Source: SAR324 cluster bacterium
GTDB taxonomy: Bacteria > SAR324 > NAC60-12
Length of the DNA stretch: 42,112 bases
Assembly: GCA_014382365.1 (NCBI GenBank)
Contig: JACNJW010000025.1
Span: 1 to 42,112 of the forward strand
Direction: 5' to 3'
Position 1 is the stretch's first letter, and each line of letters opens with the position of its first letter. The position numbers and the translations under genes are program-made. This document shows, piece after piece, positions 1-7,950 of this stretch. The notes below the pieces were generated by a model. That model had not been told where the DNA came from. It saw only the letters and a list, made by a program, of their open reading frames with translations, and did no database searches.

Positions 1-466
1 CAGAATACAGCCCATGGAGGCCACATATTTTGCCAATAATTACGTCAAATACGGAAGCAGGAGCTGTGCTGTTTAAAACTGCTCCTCAGTCTTTTGTGGT
101 GGTTCCTGTGTATTGTTTTGGAATCAACACCCGGAATTAACGAAATCGTTTGCTGATTGGCTTGAGTGAGTATTCATTCCAGCAGGATGCCTCTCAACAT
201 GCGTGTGAGCTGCACGACGCTACACAAAGTTTTGCAATGCCTGACTCTTTCGTTAATTTACGAGACTGGAATATTTTACGTGCTTTTTGGACTGTTCTGT
301 TTTTTCCCGCAACAGAATTAATTTCTCTTTTCGAATTTACTCCTACAAATTTTAATCAGTTACGTCCTCCTTGATTGAAGCTGGTTCTGAAACACAGGCT
401 GTTTTTTGTGCTGTTGGCACATTTGCTGTCGGCAGAAATCATTTCAACTATTGAATGAGGATAATT
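1..466. other. Leader region upstream of nirK, no convincing gene
   Basis: The first 466 bases hold no gene I can support. A frame open from base 3 to a TAA at 137-139 could be the tail of a gene that begins outside the window, but its roughly 45 codons resemble nothing I know. A TTG-started frame at 150-374 has no ribosome-binding site and a composition (Phe/Leu/Gln-rich from T-rich DNA) typical of chance frames. I looked for an FNR/NNR-type TTGAT-N4-ATCAA box that would suit a nitrite reductase promoter and did not find an exact one. Confidence 0.5.
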
Positions 467-1624
467 ATGAAAACTAAATCAAATAAGCTAGAAACTGGTA
501 CAGATCAAAGAGGCGGGGTGCACAAGACTGAGCTGGCAATAAATTTCAAGCTGAGCTACTTTTTCCTTTCACTTTTGTTGTCAGTCTTCTTGCTGGGAGG
601 TCATTCCGCATCTTTTGCTGCAGGTGCAGCTGGACTTCAACGTGTTACTCAAAAATTGGTTGCACCGCCTTTCCTGCCTGAGCACGATCAAGTTGCTATT
701 GGTGCACAAAAAGTGGTGCAGGTTCGTTTGGAGGTGATCGAAAAAGAAATCCAAATCGCACCGGATGTTTTTGTGCAAGCATTGACATTCAACGGGACTG
801 TTCCAGGTCCGATTATTGTTGTGCATCAGGACGATTATGTTGAGTTCACAATCGTCAATAGTTCCAAAAATACCTTAATGCACAATATTGATTTGCACGC
901 TTCCAGTGGCTCATTAGGTGCAGCGGGACTTTCTCAAGTTAATCCTGGTCAAAAAGCAACAGTACGCTTCAAGGCCGACCGTCCAGGTGTTTTTGTTTAT
1001 CATTGTGCGCCCGGAGGAACAATGATTCCATTTCATGTGGTTTCTGGAATGAACGGTGCCATTATGGTCCTTCCGCGAGATGGTTTGAAAGATGAAAAAG
1101 GCAAGTTAGTCAAGTACGACAAAGCCTATTATGTCGGTGAACAGGATTTTTATGTTCCACAGAATGCAGACGGCAGTTTTAAAAGATACAATTCTGCTAT
1201 TGAAGCAATGGGTGAAACTTTGGAAGTCATGAAGGGACTCCGACCTACTCATGTGGTTTTTAATGGTGCCGTAGGTGCCTTGACTGGTGATAATGCTTTG
1301 ACTGCAAAAGTTGGCGAAAAAGTACTCTTCATTCATTCTCAGGCCAATCGTGATTCACGTCCGCACTTAATTGGTGGACATGGTGATTTGGTCTGGAACG
1401 GAGGTTCTTTCGGCGATGCTCCTGTCACGAATTACGAAACCTGGTTTGTGCCCGGAGGTTCTGCGGTTGCCGCTTTATATGAATTTGTGCAGCCGGGAGT
1501 CTTTGTCTATCTAAATCATAACCTGATTGAAGCTGTGATGATGGGGGCTGCTGCTCATGTGATAGTCGCTGGAGAGTGGAACAATGATTTGATGGAACAA
1601 GTTACTAAACCTCATAATCTGTAA
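467..1624 (+). CDS. nirK: Copper-containing nitrite reductase NirK
   Basis: Reduces nitrite to nitric oxide in the periplasm, the key step of denitrification or of NO generation in ammonia and nitrite oxidisers. I start at the ATG at 467 (385 aa) because GAGG at 457-460 sits six bases before it; an in-frame ATG at 455 has no such site. A signal-anchor-like stretch at about residues 27-51 ends near SFAAG. Two cupredoxin domains follow. Type 1 copper ligands are visible as His139 (MHNIDLH), Cys180 (YHCAPGG), His190 and Met195. Type 2 ligands are His144, His179 and His351 (YLNHNLIEA). The catalytic Asp142 and His300 ([11 protein letters not shown]) are also present, so the enzyme should be active. 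No nirV, cytochrome donor or nor gene is adjacent, so it appears as a solitary gene. Identification is secure. Confidence 0.97.
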   Translation: MKTKSNKLETGTDQRGGVHKTELAINFKLSYFFLSLLLSVFLLGGHSASFAAGAAGLQRVTQKLVAPPFLPEHDQVAIGAQKVVQVRLEVIEKEIQIAPDVFVQALTFNGTVPGPIIVVHQDDYVEFTIVNSSKNTLMHNIDLHASSGSLGAAGLSQVNPGQKATVRFKADRPGVFVYHCAPGGTMIPFHVVSGMNGAIMVLPRDGLKDEKGKLVKYDKAYYVGEQDFYVPQNADGSFKRYNSAIEAMGETLEVMKGLRPTHVVFNGAVGALTGDNALTAKVGEKVLFIHSQANRDSRPHLIGGHGDLVWNGGSFGDAPVTNYETWFVPGGSAVAALYEFVQPGVFVYLNHNLIEAVMMGAAAHVIVAGEWNNDLMEQVTKPHNL

Positions 1625-1642
1625 ACACAATTTAAACACTCA

Positions 1643-1683
1643 ATTTGCAGACCAGCTTGCTGAGTAAAGGTGGTCTGCCAAAT
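1643..1683 (+). terminator. Hairpin downstream of nirK
   Basis: GCAGACCA at 1647-1654 pairs perfectly with TGGTCTGC at 1671-1678. The stem extends through flanking ATTTG/CAAAT with one bulged C. It begins 19 bases after the nirK stop codon. No strong T tract follows, so it may act as a weak terminator or a 3'-end stabiliser rather than a classic intrinsic terminator. Confidence 0.55.
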
Positions 1684-1899
1684 CAATTTATCCAGCTTGC
1701 CATTCCTGGCTAATTCACATAAAGCCAGACTTCATTCTTAAATAGTTCCCTTTTTTAGTTTTCCCTAACCCAGTTCTGTAATGGATTCGCAAATCCTGAA
1801 AAATATCGTATTTTGTTTACACCGTTATCGCTTTGGAGGCTGAAATTAAGTTTTAACTTGATAGATAATTTATTTTTGTTATCATTCTTGTCAATCCGC

Positions 1900-1919
1900 A
1901 AATTTACGTACGTAAATTT
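1900..1919. repeat. Perfect 20-bp palindrome, candidate operator
   Basis: AAATTTACGTACGTAAATTT reads identically on both strands with no spacer. It is isolated in AT-rich spacer DNA about 360 bp before the 2280 gene. A gapless palindrome suits binding by a dimeric regulator better than a terminator, because no loop is available and no T tract follows. The regulator is unknown. Confidence 0.45.
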
Positions 1920-2279
1920 ACTGATTAAAAAGAATTAATAGAGGTTAGCGTCATAACTTGGATACTTTATTAAGTAATATAATGGAGTAGCACTTGGACT
2001 TTTAGGCTGTTCAACTGAGGTTTCTATATTAATGGGTGTCCTTATTTTGTTTAAAGCAAAACAACGTAGCGCAGTTTGTCAGCCAGAGTTTTTGCAGCAC
2101 TTTTTCTTTTTTAAATCTTGCTGCTGGTATTATCATTTTGCTCCGGGTCCTGTTTCCATTTTTCCCATTCCTAATTTTTCGCAATTCAAGATCTCCTTTG
2201 CTTTAAACAGCGGACTGGCTTTCATTAGCTTTTCCTGTATTTGTTTTTTCTTGTGAGTTTTTTTATCTTTTGAGTATTT

Positions 2280-3650
2280 GTGAGGACTAACCCCAACCCT
2301 TATAGAGGTATTATAAGAACGAAAAAAAGATTATTTTTGCAGTTGATGCTGATTGCCGTGTTTGCCGTGACTTTTGGCTGTGCCAGGGATGAAGATGCTG
2401 AATTTGGCGACGACAGCACTGCCGCTCCAACTGTTTCCGCGACAGTAAATGTCTATGACGGCGGAAACTCAAATTCACGCAGTCTGGCGAGAAAAGTCGG
2501 ACTGTTCAGTCCTAGTTTCATTCCCACGAATAATTCATTTGGTGACGTCACTTCAATGACTGTCTCTGTCACCGGGGTTGGAGCGGTTACTCACGTAGAT
2601 GCCCAAACTATAAGCGTAGGCTCTGAGGGTCGCTGGACGACCACTTTGCTCAATCTGCCCACGGGCGTAATTCTAACTTTCAGTGGACTTGCTTATGATT
2701 CAAGTTCGACCTTATTATTCACTGGAACTGTTTCCACTACCCTTTCCCTTACCAAAGCCAATGTCATTGCTCTGACAATGTATCCGGCGAGCAACGGCAC
2801 CACCCAAACCTTCCCCATCATAACCAGCGTGGTGCGACCCAGCAGCATGGATGTCGGTACAAATGCTGACCTTACTGTTAACGTCAAAGGCAGCACAGAC
2901 GAAACGCTGAATTATTATTTTAATAGTGATGGAGGAACGTTTAGTTCTGGACAGTGTACTGTTTTTCAAGATGTTGCAAATGATCCCTGTGCTGCTGGAG
3001 ATGTTGATTTCACTCTCAGCGGAAGCACCGGCTCGATTGTTTCAACATACACTGCACCAACAGTGATACCAAGTTCCGGAAAGATAAAACACTCAGTTCG
3101 GGTAACAAACAGCCAAAACAATGCAATTGAAGTCAGTTTCAACATTTCATTGACAAACGGTGCCAGTAGATCCAGATCGTATTCGTTGGAACCTAGTTTT
3201 GCGCCTGTGATTACCGGCCTAACCGGTTTTCGTGGGGATAGTGACACTGATAGTGGAGTTTCAACACCGAACTATGTGACATGGGGTGCGAGTGTGGATA
3301 TGGTTAGTAATAATAGTGTTGCCAGCGATGTTGTGTATTGGCAAGCCAGTTGGTCAATGTCGAATACCGATCATGGTTCGTCAGTTATTTGCCATCCGGA
3401 CAGTTTCACTGCTGGAAATCAAACATGCTCCGGTGGAGAGTCCTATACTGGAACAAGTACTTCCACGGTTGGTACTCCTGGAACCTTTTCATTAAGTTTG
3501 CCGGCAATGATGTCGTATACTGCGACTACATCAGGTACCTTGAGTCTGAGTATCAAACAAGGCAATGATGTATCTCTCAGTGATGGCATTACCACCACAA
3601 TTTACTATACAATTCCGGTGGGCTTGTTTCCGGACAACGTGATTCAGTAA
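2280..3650 (+). CDS. Secreted Ser/Thr-rich protein, possible lipoprotein
   Basis: 456 aa from a GTG start. The N-terminus has a basic stretch (RTKKR) and a hydrophobic segment ending in VTFGC, which resembles a signal peptide with a weak lipobox; if cleaved, the mature protein would begin at Cys34. The rest is rich in Ser, Thr, Gly and Val with alternating beta-type patterns (for example around residues 170-290), suggesting stacked immunoglobulin-like domains. Several Cys residues occur in pairs. I recognise no family. The start is uncertain: the GTG has no good ribosome-binding site, and an ATG at 2346 would cut off the basic region. It ends just before a strong terminator, so it is transcribed alone or is last in its unit. 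Probably exported to the cell surface or outer membrane; function unknown. Confidence 0.72.
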   Translation: MRTNPNPYRGIIRTKKRLFLQLMLIAVFAVTFGCARDEDAEFGDDSTAAPTVSATVNVYDGGNSNSRSLARKVGLFSPSFIPTNNSFGDVTSMTVSVTGVGAVTHVDAQTISVGSEGRWTTTLLNLPTGVILTFSGLAYDSSSTLLFTGTVSTTLSLTKANVIALTMYPASNGTTQTFPIITSVVRPSSMDVGTNADLTVNVKGSTDETLNYYFNSDGGTFSSGQCTVFQDVANDPCAAGDVDFTLSGSTGSIVSTYTAPTVIPSSGKIKHSVRVTNSQNNAIEVSFNISLTNGASRSRSYSLEPSFAPVITGLTGFRGDSDTDSGVSTPNYVTWGASVDMVSNNSVASDVVYWQASWSMSNTDHGSSVICHPDSFTAGNQTCSGGESYTGTSTSTVGTPGTFSLSLPAMMSYTATTSGTLSLSIKQGNDVSLSDGITTTIYYTIPVGLFPDNVIQ

Positions 3651-3691
3651 AAGGCTCATTGAGTTAATATGTATTTATAGTGAGCCTGCCG

Positions 3692-3731
3692 CCGCCTCGT
3701 TCCTTTCCGGAGCGGGGCGGTTTTTTTGTTT
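3692..3731 (+). terminator. Strong intrinsic terminator
   Basis: CCGCCTCGTTCC (3692-3703) pairs over 12 positions, including two G-U pairs, with GGAGCGGGGCGG (3709-3720) around a five-base loop. TTTTTTTGTTTT follows immediately. It lies 42 bases after the stop of the 2280 gene. A smaller hairpin, GGCTCA (3653-3658) with TGAGCC (3681-3686), sits just upstream. Confidence 0.88.
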
Positions 3732-3742
3732 TGAATAATACT

Positions 3743-3769
3743 TAATTAAGGGGACACAAGACTTAATTA
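3743..3769. repeat. REP-like palindrome, copy 1 (GGGGACACA core)
   Basis: TAATTAAG and CTTAATTA form an 8-bp inverted repeat around the loop GGGACACAAGA. The same unit recurs at 3837-3871 and, with a slightly changed loop, at 6327-6353. Always intergenic. It resembles the small palindromes mobilised or maintained by REP-associated tyrosine transposases, one of which lies at 21616-22314; that link is inference. Confidence 0.75.
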
Positions 3770-3797
3770 TTCTACGACTTTATAAAGGTTTCCCTGG

Positions 3798-3817
3798 ATT
3801 CCCGCTTTCGCGGGAAT
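3798..3817. repeat. CCCGC/GCGGG hairpin repeat
   Basis: ATTCCCGC (3798-3805) and GCGGGAAT (3810-3817) form a perfect 8-bp stem around TTTC, flanked by CCTGG and GACAAAGATGG. This wording is close to short dispersed repeats known from many proteobacterial genomes. It is nested between two copies of the GGGGACACA palindrome, about 70 bp after a terminator. Only one copy is in this window. Confidence 0.6.
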
Positions 3818-3836
3818 GACAAAGATGGACGACGAC

Positions 3837-3871
3837 AAAATAATTAAGGGGACACAAGACTTAATTATTTT
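3837..3871. repeat. REP-like palindrome, copy 2, longest stem
   Basis: Same 27-bp core as copy 1 with an identical loop (GGGACACAAGA), but here the stem extends to 12 perfect base pairs, AAAATAATTAAG with CTTAATTATTTT. The two copies are in the same orientation, about 98 bp apart, and bracket the CCCGC/GCGGG hairpin. Confidence 0.75.
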
Positions 3872-3951
3872 AAGCTATGTTGCAGTTTTGTATTTTAGCT
3901 AATTTGCCTTTTATCTTTCAAGAGCTGATTAAGCGGCATCTTATTATTACC

Positions 3952-3980
3952 TTGACATTGTCTGTAAAATAATCAAGAAT
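3952..3980 (+). promoter_or_regulatory. Candidate sigma70-type promoter for the 4133 gene
   Basis: TTGACA (3952-3957) is a perfect -35 box. AAGAAT follows after 17 bases as a weak -10 (four of six consensus positions). It lies about 150 bp before the ATG at 4133, leaving a long leader. A GGAGG at 4005-4009, enclosed by the short inverted repeat GCTG/CAGC, lies in that leader without a following start codon. Confidence 0.35.
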
Positions 3981-4132
3981 AACAAAATATTAGCTGGAGG
4001 ATCAGCATAACAATATATTAAGAGTGTGGTTTGTTTTAATAAATATTAGCAAATTCAGCTAAGAAATTTAAGTTTCAGGGATTAATTCATTCAGCATCCA
4101 GCGTGAATTAACAAATCATAAAAAGAGGTGCT

Positions 4133-4924
4133 ATGAAATATTTATTGTTATTATTATCAGTCATTGCCTTGGGCTCCTGCTCAAAAACTGAAGAGTCAAC
4201 AACCAACCCAGGTACAAACGTAGGTTCCGCAATCGCACCAGTAGAACTTACAGTTGGAACAGCAAAATCCGGCAGCGTGGCCAAGTATGGTTCCAGTTTT
4301 TATAAATTTACGACCTCAAGTTCGGGTGCCGGAAGTTATAAGTTGAAGTTTGCTTCAATGTCTGTTTCAGATTCCTATTCCTCATCCAATTCAATCAAAG
4401 CCTATCTTTATTCCGGTTCAGGTTACTCAAGTGCTATTGAGGCAGAAACATGTCTGACAGCTTGCGATATGGCACTCAATTATAGAAATTTGGACAATAG
4501 TACAACTTATTATTTAAAGATCTACGGTTATGGTTCAGTTAGTTATGAATTAACAGTTTCACAAGCCGGTAGTGAAGGCAGCGAAAGTGCTCCGGTTGCA
4601 CTTACACTAGGTACTGCACATTCCGCAAAAGTTGAAGGAACATGGGTCTATGGAAAAAGCTATTATACTTTTTCAACAGTTGCAGCGGATAATTATACCT
4701 TGACCATGACAAATACGAACTCTCTGGAGGCAACACTCTATTCTGATTCATCATTTTCATCAGGTGTGCATTACTGTTCTGCTTCCAGTTCATTGAGTTG
4801 CTCAATGGACAATAGTTCCGGCGGACTGTCTGCAAGCAAAACTTATTATCTAAAAGTACTGGTCACTTCTTCAACTGCACAAACAAATACATTTAACCTG
4901 ACGATTGCTGCTGAAGGAAATTAA
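4133..4924 (+). CDS. Lipoprotein with two tandem PPC-like domains
   Basis: 263 aa. The start is well set by AGAGG six bases before the ATG. The signal peptide (MKYLLLLLSVIALGSC) ends in an LGSC lipobox, so the mature protein should be lipid-anchored at Cys16. Two homologous modules follow, at about residues 32-146 and 150-260. Each opens with APVxLTxGTAxS, continues through a Phe/Tyr-rich beta-strand pattern, contains a close Cys pair (ETCLTAC; HYC...LSC) and closes with TTYYLK or KTYYLK. The pattern resembles pre-peptidase C-terminal (PPC) domains, beta-sandwich modules of secreted proteins, but the match is by eye. No catalytic domain is present, so it is more likely a binding or structural surface protein. 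The downstream gene carries a related module, which suggests a functional pair. Confidence 0.8.
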   Translation: MKYLLLLLSVIALGSCSKTEESTTNPGTNVGSAIAPVELTVGTAKSGSVAKYGSSFYKFTTSSSGAGSYKLKFASMSVSDSYSSSNSIKAYLYSGSGYSSAIEAETCLTACDMALNYRNLDNSTTYYLKIYGYGSVSYELTVSQAGSEGSESAPVALTLGTAHSAKVEGTWVYGKSYYTFSTVAADNYTLTMTNTNSLEATLYSDSSFSSGVHYCSASSSLSCSMDNSSGGLSASKTYYLKVLVTSSTAQTNTFNLTIAAEGN

Positions 4925-5002
4925 CTGGAAAGTTGATTTAACCGGCTTTCTCAACTGTAATAACCAGCTGTGATCATAATGCAGCACATAAACCAGTTGT
5001 TG

Positions 5003-5022
5003 GCTTCAAATTTATGAAATTA
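5003..5022 (+). repeat. Upstream motif shared by two genes, copy 1
   Basis: GCTTCAAATTTATGAAATTA lies immediately before the gene starting at 5031. A version differing by one deleted A recurs at 6439-6457, before trmFO. Each copy contains an ATG opening a very short frame; here the frame is MKLNKK, whose TGA overlaps the ATG of the next gene (ATGA). It could be a promoter element, a leader peptide or a shared relic of duplication. Confidence 0.35.
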
Positions 5023-5030
5023 AACAAAAA

Positions 5031-6308
5031 ATGAAAAATCATCTCTTCATTATGCTGATTTTAGTTTTAAGTTTAACTGTACTTTCCTGCAGTGAAACAG
5101 AGGAAGAGTTTAGTACTCTTGCTGATGATTCAAACACTTCCAGTGGATTATATGTAGCGGTTGGTTATCGCGGAACGATTTTGACTTCTCCAGATGGAAT
5201 ATCCTGGAGTTCAGGAACATCCGGAACAGGAAGTTCTATCTACGGAGTTGCCCAAGGTAATAAAAAAATAATTGCTGTCGTCGAAAATGGCTTGATTCTC
5301 AGCTCTTCTGATGGAAGCTCATGGGAAAACAAAATTACCAACACCTCAGATTTTCATTATGGAATCACTTTCAAAGGTATTACCTACATCACCGTTGGTA
5401 AATCGGGAAAAATCTACAGTTCCACAGACGGCTCAAGCTGGACTTTGAGAAGTTCTGATACTAGTAATGATATAAGAGCTGTCACATACGGAACAAATAA
5501 ATTCGTGGCTGTAGGAAATTCAGGGACCATCCTTAGCTCTTTGAATGGAGTTTCAAATTCGAGTACATCTGCTGCTGTCAGCGGTACCTGGGGTCCTTCC
5601 GGCGGAGCCTCCTCAACTTCTACTGCAAATCCAAGCTACACTTTAAATGTTCCAGACAACGGAACTGTAAGCATTGATCTTACTTCTTCAGTTGACACAT
5701 ATTTGTATTTGCTCTCTGGCTCAACTGTGCTCGAATACGACGATGATGGAGGTACAGCATTTAATTCGCATATTTCCAGGAGCTTGACCGCAGGAACCTA
5801 TACCGTTGTTGCAGCAACAGCATATGACAGTCTCTCCGGCAGTTTTAGCCTTACTGTCTCTGGTGCAGGAAGTTCATTATCTAACTCAGTTTGGACTGCA
5901 GGTACTTCCGGAACAACAAACAATTTATTGGACATCACCTTTGGAAACAGTACTTTTGTTGTAGTCGGTGACTCAGGAACAATACTCAGTTCAAGCGATG
6001 GTATAAGTTGGAGTACCAGAACTTCCGGAACCTCAAGTATTCTGACTGGGGTTAGTTACGGAAACAATATCTTTGTGGCAGTGGGAACATCAGGAACAAT
6101 CCTTACTTCTGCGGATGGAACCGACTGGAAAAATATTGTAACAAAAACTTCAAACGGTCTCCAGGACATAACCTACGGAAATGGAACCTTTGTAGCAGTC
6201 GGTGATTCAGGTACTATTCTAACTTCTACTGATGGCGTCGACAGGAATTCCTGGGGCACACTGTTCCACCAAAATACTCTGATGAGCGTGACCTACATTG
6301 AGTTTTAA
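5031..6308 (+). CDS. Seven-repeat beta-propeller lipoprotein with inserted PPC-like domain
   Basis: 425 aa. A signal peptide ends in LTVLSC, giving a lipid-anchored Cys20. Seven repeats of the type FVAVG-x-SGTILTS-x-DG-x-SW begin their GTIL cores at residues 48, 87, 126, 165, 316, 355 and 394. The period is exactly 39 residues on both sides of one interruption. That interruption, about 112 residues (roughly 175-286), contains SVDTYLYLLSG, a run of acidic residues (EYDDDGG) and LTAGTYTVV, typical of a PPC-like beta-sandwich. Seven 39-residue repeats fit a seven-bladed propeller of the Asp-box (BNR/sialidase-like) or YCF48-like type. No enzymatic residues are evident. No Shine-Dalgarno sequence precedes the start. 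Likely a surface-exposed binding protein; substrate unknown. Confidence 0.82.
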   Translation: MKNHLFIMLILVLSLTVLSCSETEEEFSTLADDSNTSSGLYVAVGYRGTILTSPDGISWSSGTSGTGSSIYGVAQGNKKIIAVVENGLILSSSDGSSWENKITNTSDFHYGITFKGITYITVGKSGKIYSSTDGSSWTLRSSDTSNDIRAVTYGTNKFVAVGNSGTILSSLNGVSNSSTSAAVSGTWGPSGGASSTSTANPSYTLNVPDNGTVSIDLTSSVDTYLYLLSGSTVLEYDDDGGTAFNSHISRSLTAGTYTVVAATAYDSLSGSFSLTVSGAGSSLSNSVWTAGTSGTTNNLLDITFGNSTFVVVGDSGTILSSSDGISWSTRTSGTSSILTGVSYGNNIFVAVGTSGTILTSADGTDWKNIVTKTSNGLQDITYGNGTFVAVGDSGTILTSTDGVDRNSWGTLFHQNTLMSVTYIEF

Positions 6309-6326
6309 GCCGATAGCTCACAATAT

Positions 6327-6353
6327 TAATTAAGGGGACACAGTACTTAATTA
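6327..6353. repeat. REP-like palindrome, copy 3
   Basis: TAATTAAG and CTTAATTA enclose GGGACACAGTA. Stem and GGGGACACA core are identical to copies 1 and 2, with AG changed to GT near the loop end. It lies 19 bp after the stop of the propeller lipoprotein. Confidence 0.72.
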
Positions 6354-6360
6354 TTTACTC

Positions 6361-6395
6361 TTTCCGCTTCCACTTTCCACTTTCCACTTTCCTCT
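6361..6395. repeat. Short tandem repeat (TTTCCAC)n
   Basis: About four imperfect 7-base units of the form TTTCCAC run directly after palindrome copy 3. No coding function is possible across it. It could vary in copy number by slippage. Confidence 0.6.
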
Positions 6396-6438
6396 TGAAC
6401 TATTATTATTCAAAGTCAATCCGGATGCTGGTTTATCT

Positions 6439-6457
6439 GCTTCAATTTATGAAATTA
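6439..6457 (+). repeat. Upstream motif shared by two genes, copy 2
   Basis: GCTTCAATTTATGAAATTA matches the motif at 5003-5022 apart from one missing A. It lies about 60 bp before the trmFO start; here the ATG opens a 12-codon frame ending in TAA just before trmFO. Confidence 0.35.
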
Positions 6458-6514
6458 CGACACTATTCAGATTGTAAAAATAAGTAACTTTCTTTAATAA
6501 ACAATTTTCTAAAA

Positions 6515-7834
6515 ATGGATAAAAGTCAAAAGGTTGCTGTTGTAGGAGCAGGACTGGCAGGTTCAGAAGCAGCCTGGCAATTGGCGGAACGCGGCCATGC
6601 TGTCAGTTTGTTTGAGATGCGTCCTGTCCGCATGACTGCCGCCCACAAAACTGGTGAATGCGCAGAGCTGGTTTGCAGTAATTCTTTCAAAAGCCGTGCT
6701 GTTGAAAATGCGCATGGTCTGCTCAAAGCAGAAATGGCTCTGCACAAATCCATGATTTTAGCGACAGGAGAGCGCTTTTCTGTTCCAGCAGGACAAGCCC
6801 TGGCCATTGATAGAGATGCCTTTTCTCAAGCAGTTACCAAGCAGTTGAAAGCACATCCAAAGATTTATTATTGCCTTGAAGAAGTTATTGATATTGCAAC
6901 ACTAATTCAGAAATTTTCACATGTTTTAATTGCAACAGGTCCACTGACTTCTGATGCTTTTGCCGTCTCACTACAAGAGATTTTGGGGGCACAATATTTG
7001 TCGTTTTATGATGCAATTGCACCAGTTGTCACAGCAGAATCGATTGACATGAATATTGCCTTTCGTGCATCACGTTACGGGAAAGGTGAGGCCGATTACA
7101 TCAACTGTCCCCTGAATTTTGAGCAGTATGAAGCATTTATTGAAGCAGTAATGAAGGCGGAAAAAGTTGAGCTGCACAAGTTTGAAGACTCACGGCCTTT
7201 TGAAGGATGTCTACCGATCGAAGTTATGGCAGAACGTGGAGTAGATACCCTGCGTTTTGGTCCCTTGAAGCCGGTTGGACTGGAACATCCTGAAACAGGA
7301 AAACGTTTCCATGCAGTTGTCCAATTACGTCAGGAGAATTCACTTGGCAGCTTATATAATCTGGTTGGTTTTCAGACAAAAATGACCTGGACATCTCAGA
7401 AAGAAGTGCTGACGCTGATTCCAGGCTTGGAAAATGCGGAATTTGTGAGACTCGGTTCTGTACACCGCAATACATTTATCAACGCACCTGCACTGTTGAA
7501 CCCTCAGTTGAATTTAAAATCAGCGCCAAATGTTTATTTTGCCGGACAAATAACTGGTGTAGAAGGCTATATGGAATCGACTGCAATGGGAATTTTGGCT
7601 GCACGGCAAATTGCTGCAAGTTTGGAAAAGCGGACAGAAGCGCCACCTTCTGTAGATACTATGCTGGGTGCCTTGATTCGTTACATAACTACAACTGAAG
7701 CTGCAGAATTCCAACCGATGAATGCAAATTTTGGTCTGTTGGATCCTCCGCAAAAAAAGATGCGCAAGTCTGAACGAAAAGCATGGTATGCTGAAAGGGC
7801 AATGGCAAAAGCAAAAGAATATTTATCAATGTAG
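6515..7834 (+). CDS. trmFO: TrmFO, folate-dependent tRNA m5U54 methyltransferase
   Basis: 439 aa, the usual family length. It makes 5-methyluridine at position 54 of the tRNA T-loop, using methylenetetrahydrofolate as carbon source and FAD/NAD(P)H as reductant; it is a cytoplasmic flavoprotein related to GidA/MnmG. The N-terminus has the FAD-binding GAGLAGSEAA (11-20). The two conserved cysteines are present: Cys54 in CAELVCSNSFKS and Cys232 in FEGCLPIEVMAERG. The C-terminal YFAGQITGVEGYMES (341-355) is a strong family signature. The start lacks a Shine-Dalgarno sequence (TTCTAAAAATGG). It is flanked by unrelated genes with spacers of about 115-200 bp, so it is probably transcribed on its own. 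Confidence 0.97.
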   Translation: MDKSQKVAVVGAGLAGSEAAWQLAERGHAVSLFEMRPVRMTAAHKTGECAELVCSNSFKSRAVENAHGLLKAEMALHKSMILATGERFSVPAGQALAIDRDAFSQAVTKQLKAHPKIYYCLEEVIDIATLIQKFSHVLIATGPLTSDAFAVSLQEILGAQYLSFYDAIAPVVTAESIDMNIAFRASRYGKGEADYINCPLNFEQYEAFIEAVMKAEKVELHKFEDSRPFEGCLPIEVMAERGVDTLRFGPLKPVGLEHPETGKRFHAVVQLRQENSLGSLYNLVGFQTKMTWTSQKEVLTLIPGLENAEFVRLGSVHRNTFINAPALLNPQLNLKSAPNVYFAGQITGVEGYMESTAMGILAARQIAASLEKRTEAPPSVDTMLGALIRYITTTEAAEFQPMNANFGLLDPPQKKMRKSERKAWYAERAMAKAKEYLSM

Positions 7835-7950
7835 TTGCAAGAAAGACTGTCTTCTTGAACATAAATATAGATCAGTAGGAGATTAGTTGAGTTATTTGAA
7901 TTTTATTTCAGTTCAAAAAAGAGAATTAAATTAATTATTTAAAAGTAAGT

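Larger units (their letters stand above)
1625..2279. other. 655-bp spacer with hairpin and palindrome, no gene
   Basis: No coding region is supported here. An ATG-started frame at 2032-2256 lacks a ribosome-binding site and is Phe/Cys/Ser-rich, as expected of T-rich noncoding DNA. The stretch contains a hairpin just after nirK (1643-1683), an AT-rich tract and a perfect 20-bp palindrome (1900-1919). It separates nirK from the secreted proteins downstream and probably holds the promoter of the 2280 gene. Confidence 0.55.

Noticed and set aside
150..374. 74-codon TTG-started frame before nirK
   Set aside because: No ribosome-binding site, chance-like composition from T-rich DNA; the opposite strand is equally open, so nothing favours this frame.
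2032..2256. 74-codon frame in the nirK downstream spacer
   Set aside because: Phe/Cys/Ser-rich, no ribosome-binding site and no recognisable pattern; typical of noncoding T-rich sequence.
3743..3871. CRISPR-like spaced repeats
   Set aside because: Only two units about 98 bp apart, each a palindrome, with another hairpin between; no regular spacer length and no cas genes.
3952..4132. Riboswitch in the long leader of the 4133 lipoprotein gene
   Set aside because: Only one very short hairpin (GCTG/CAGC) is evident and no known riboswitch core was recognised.
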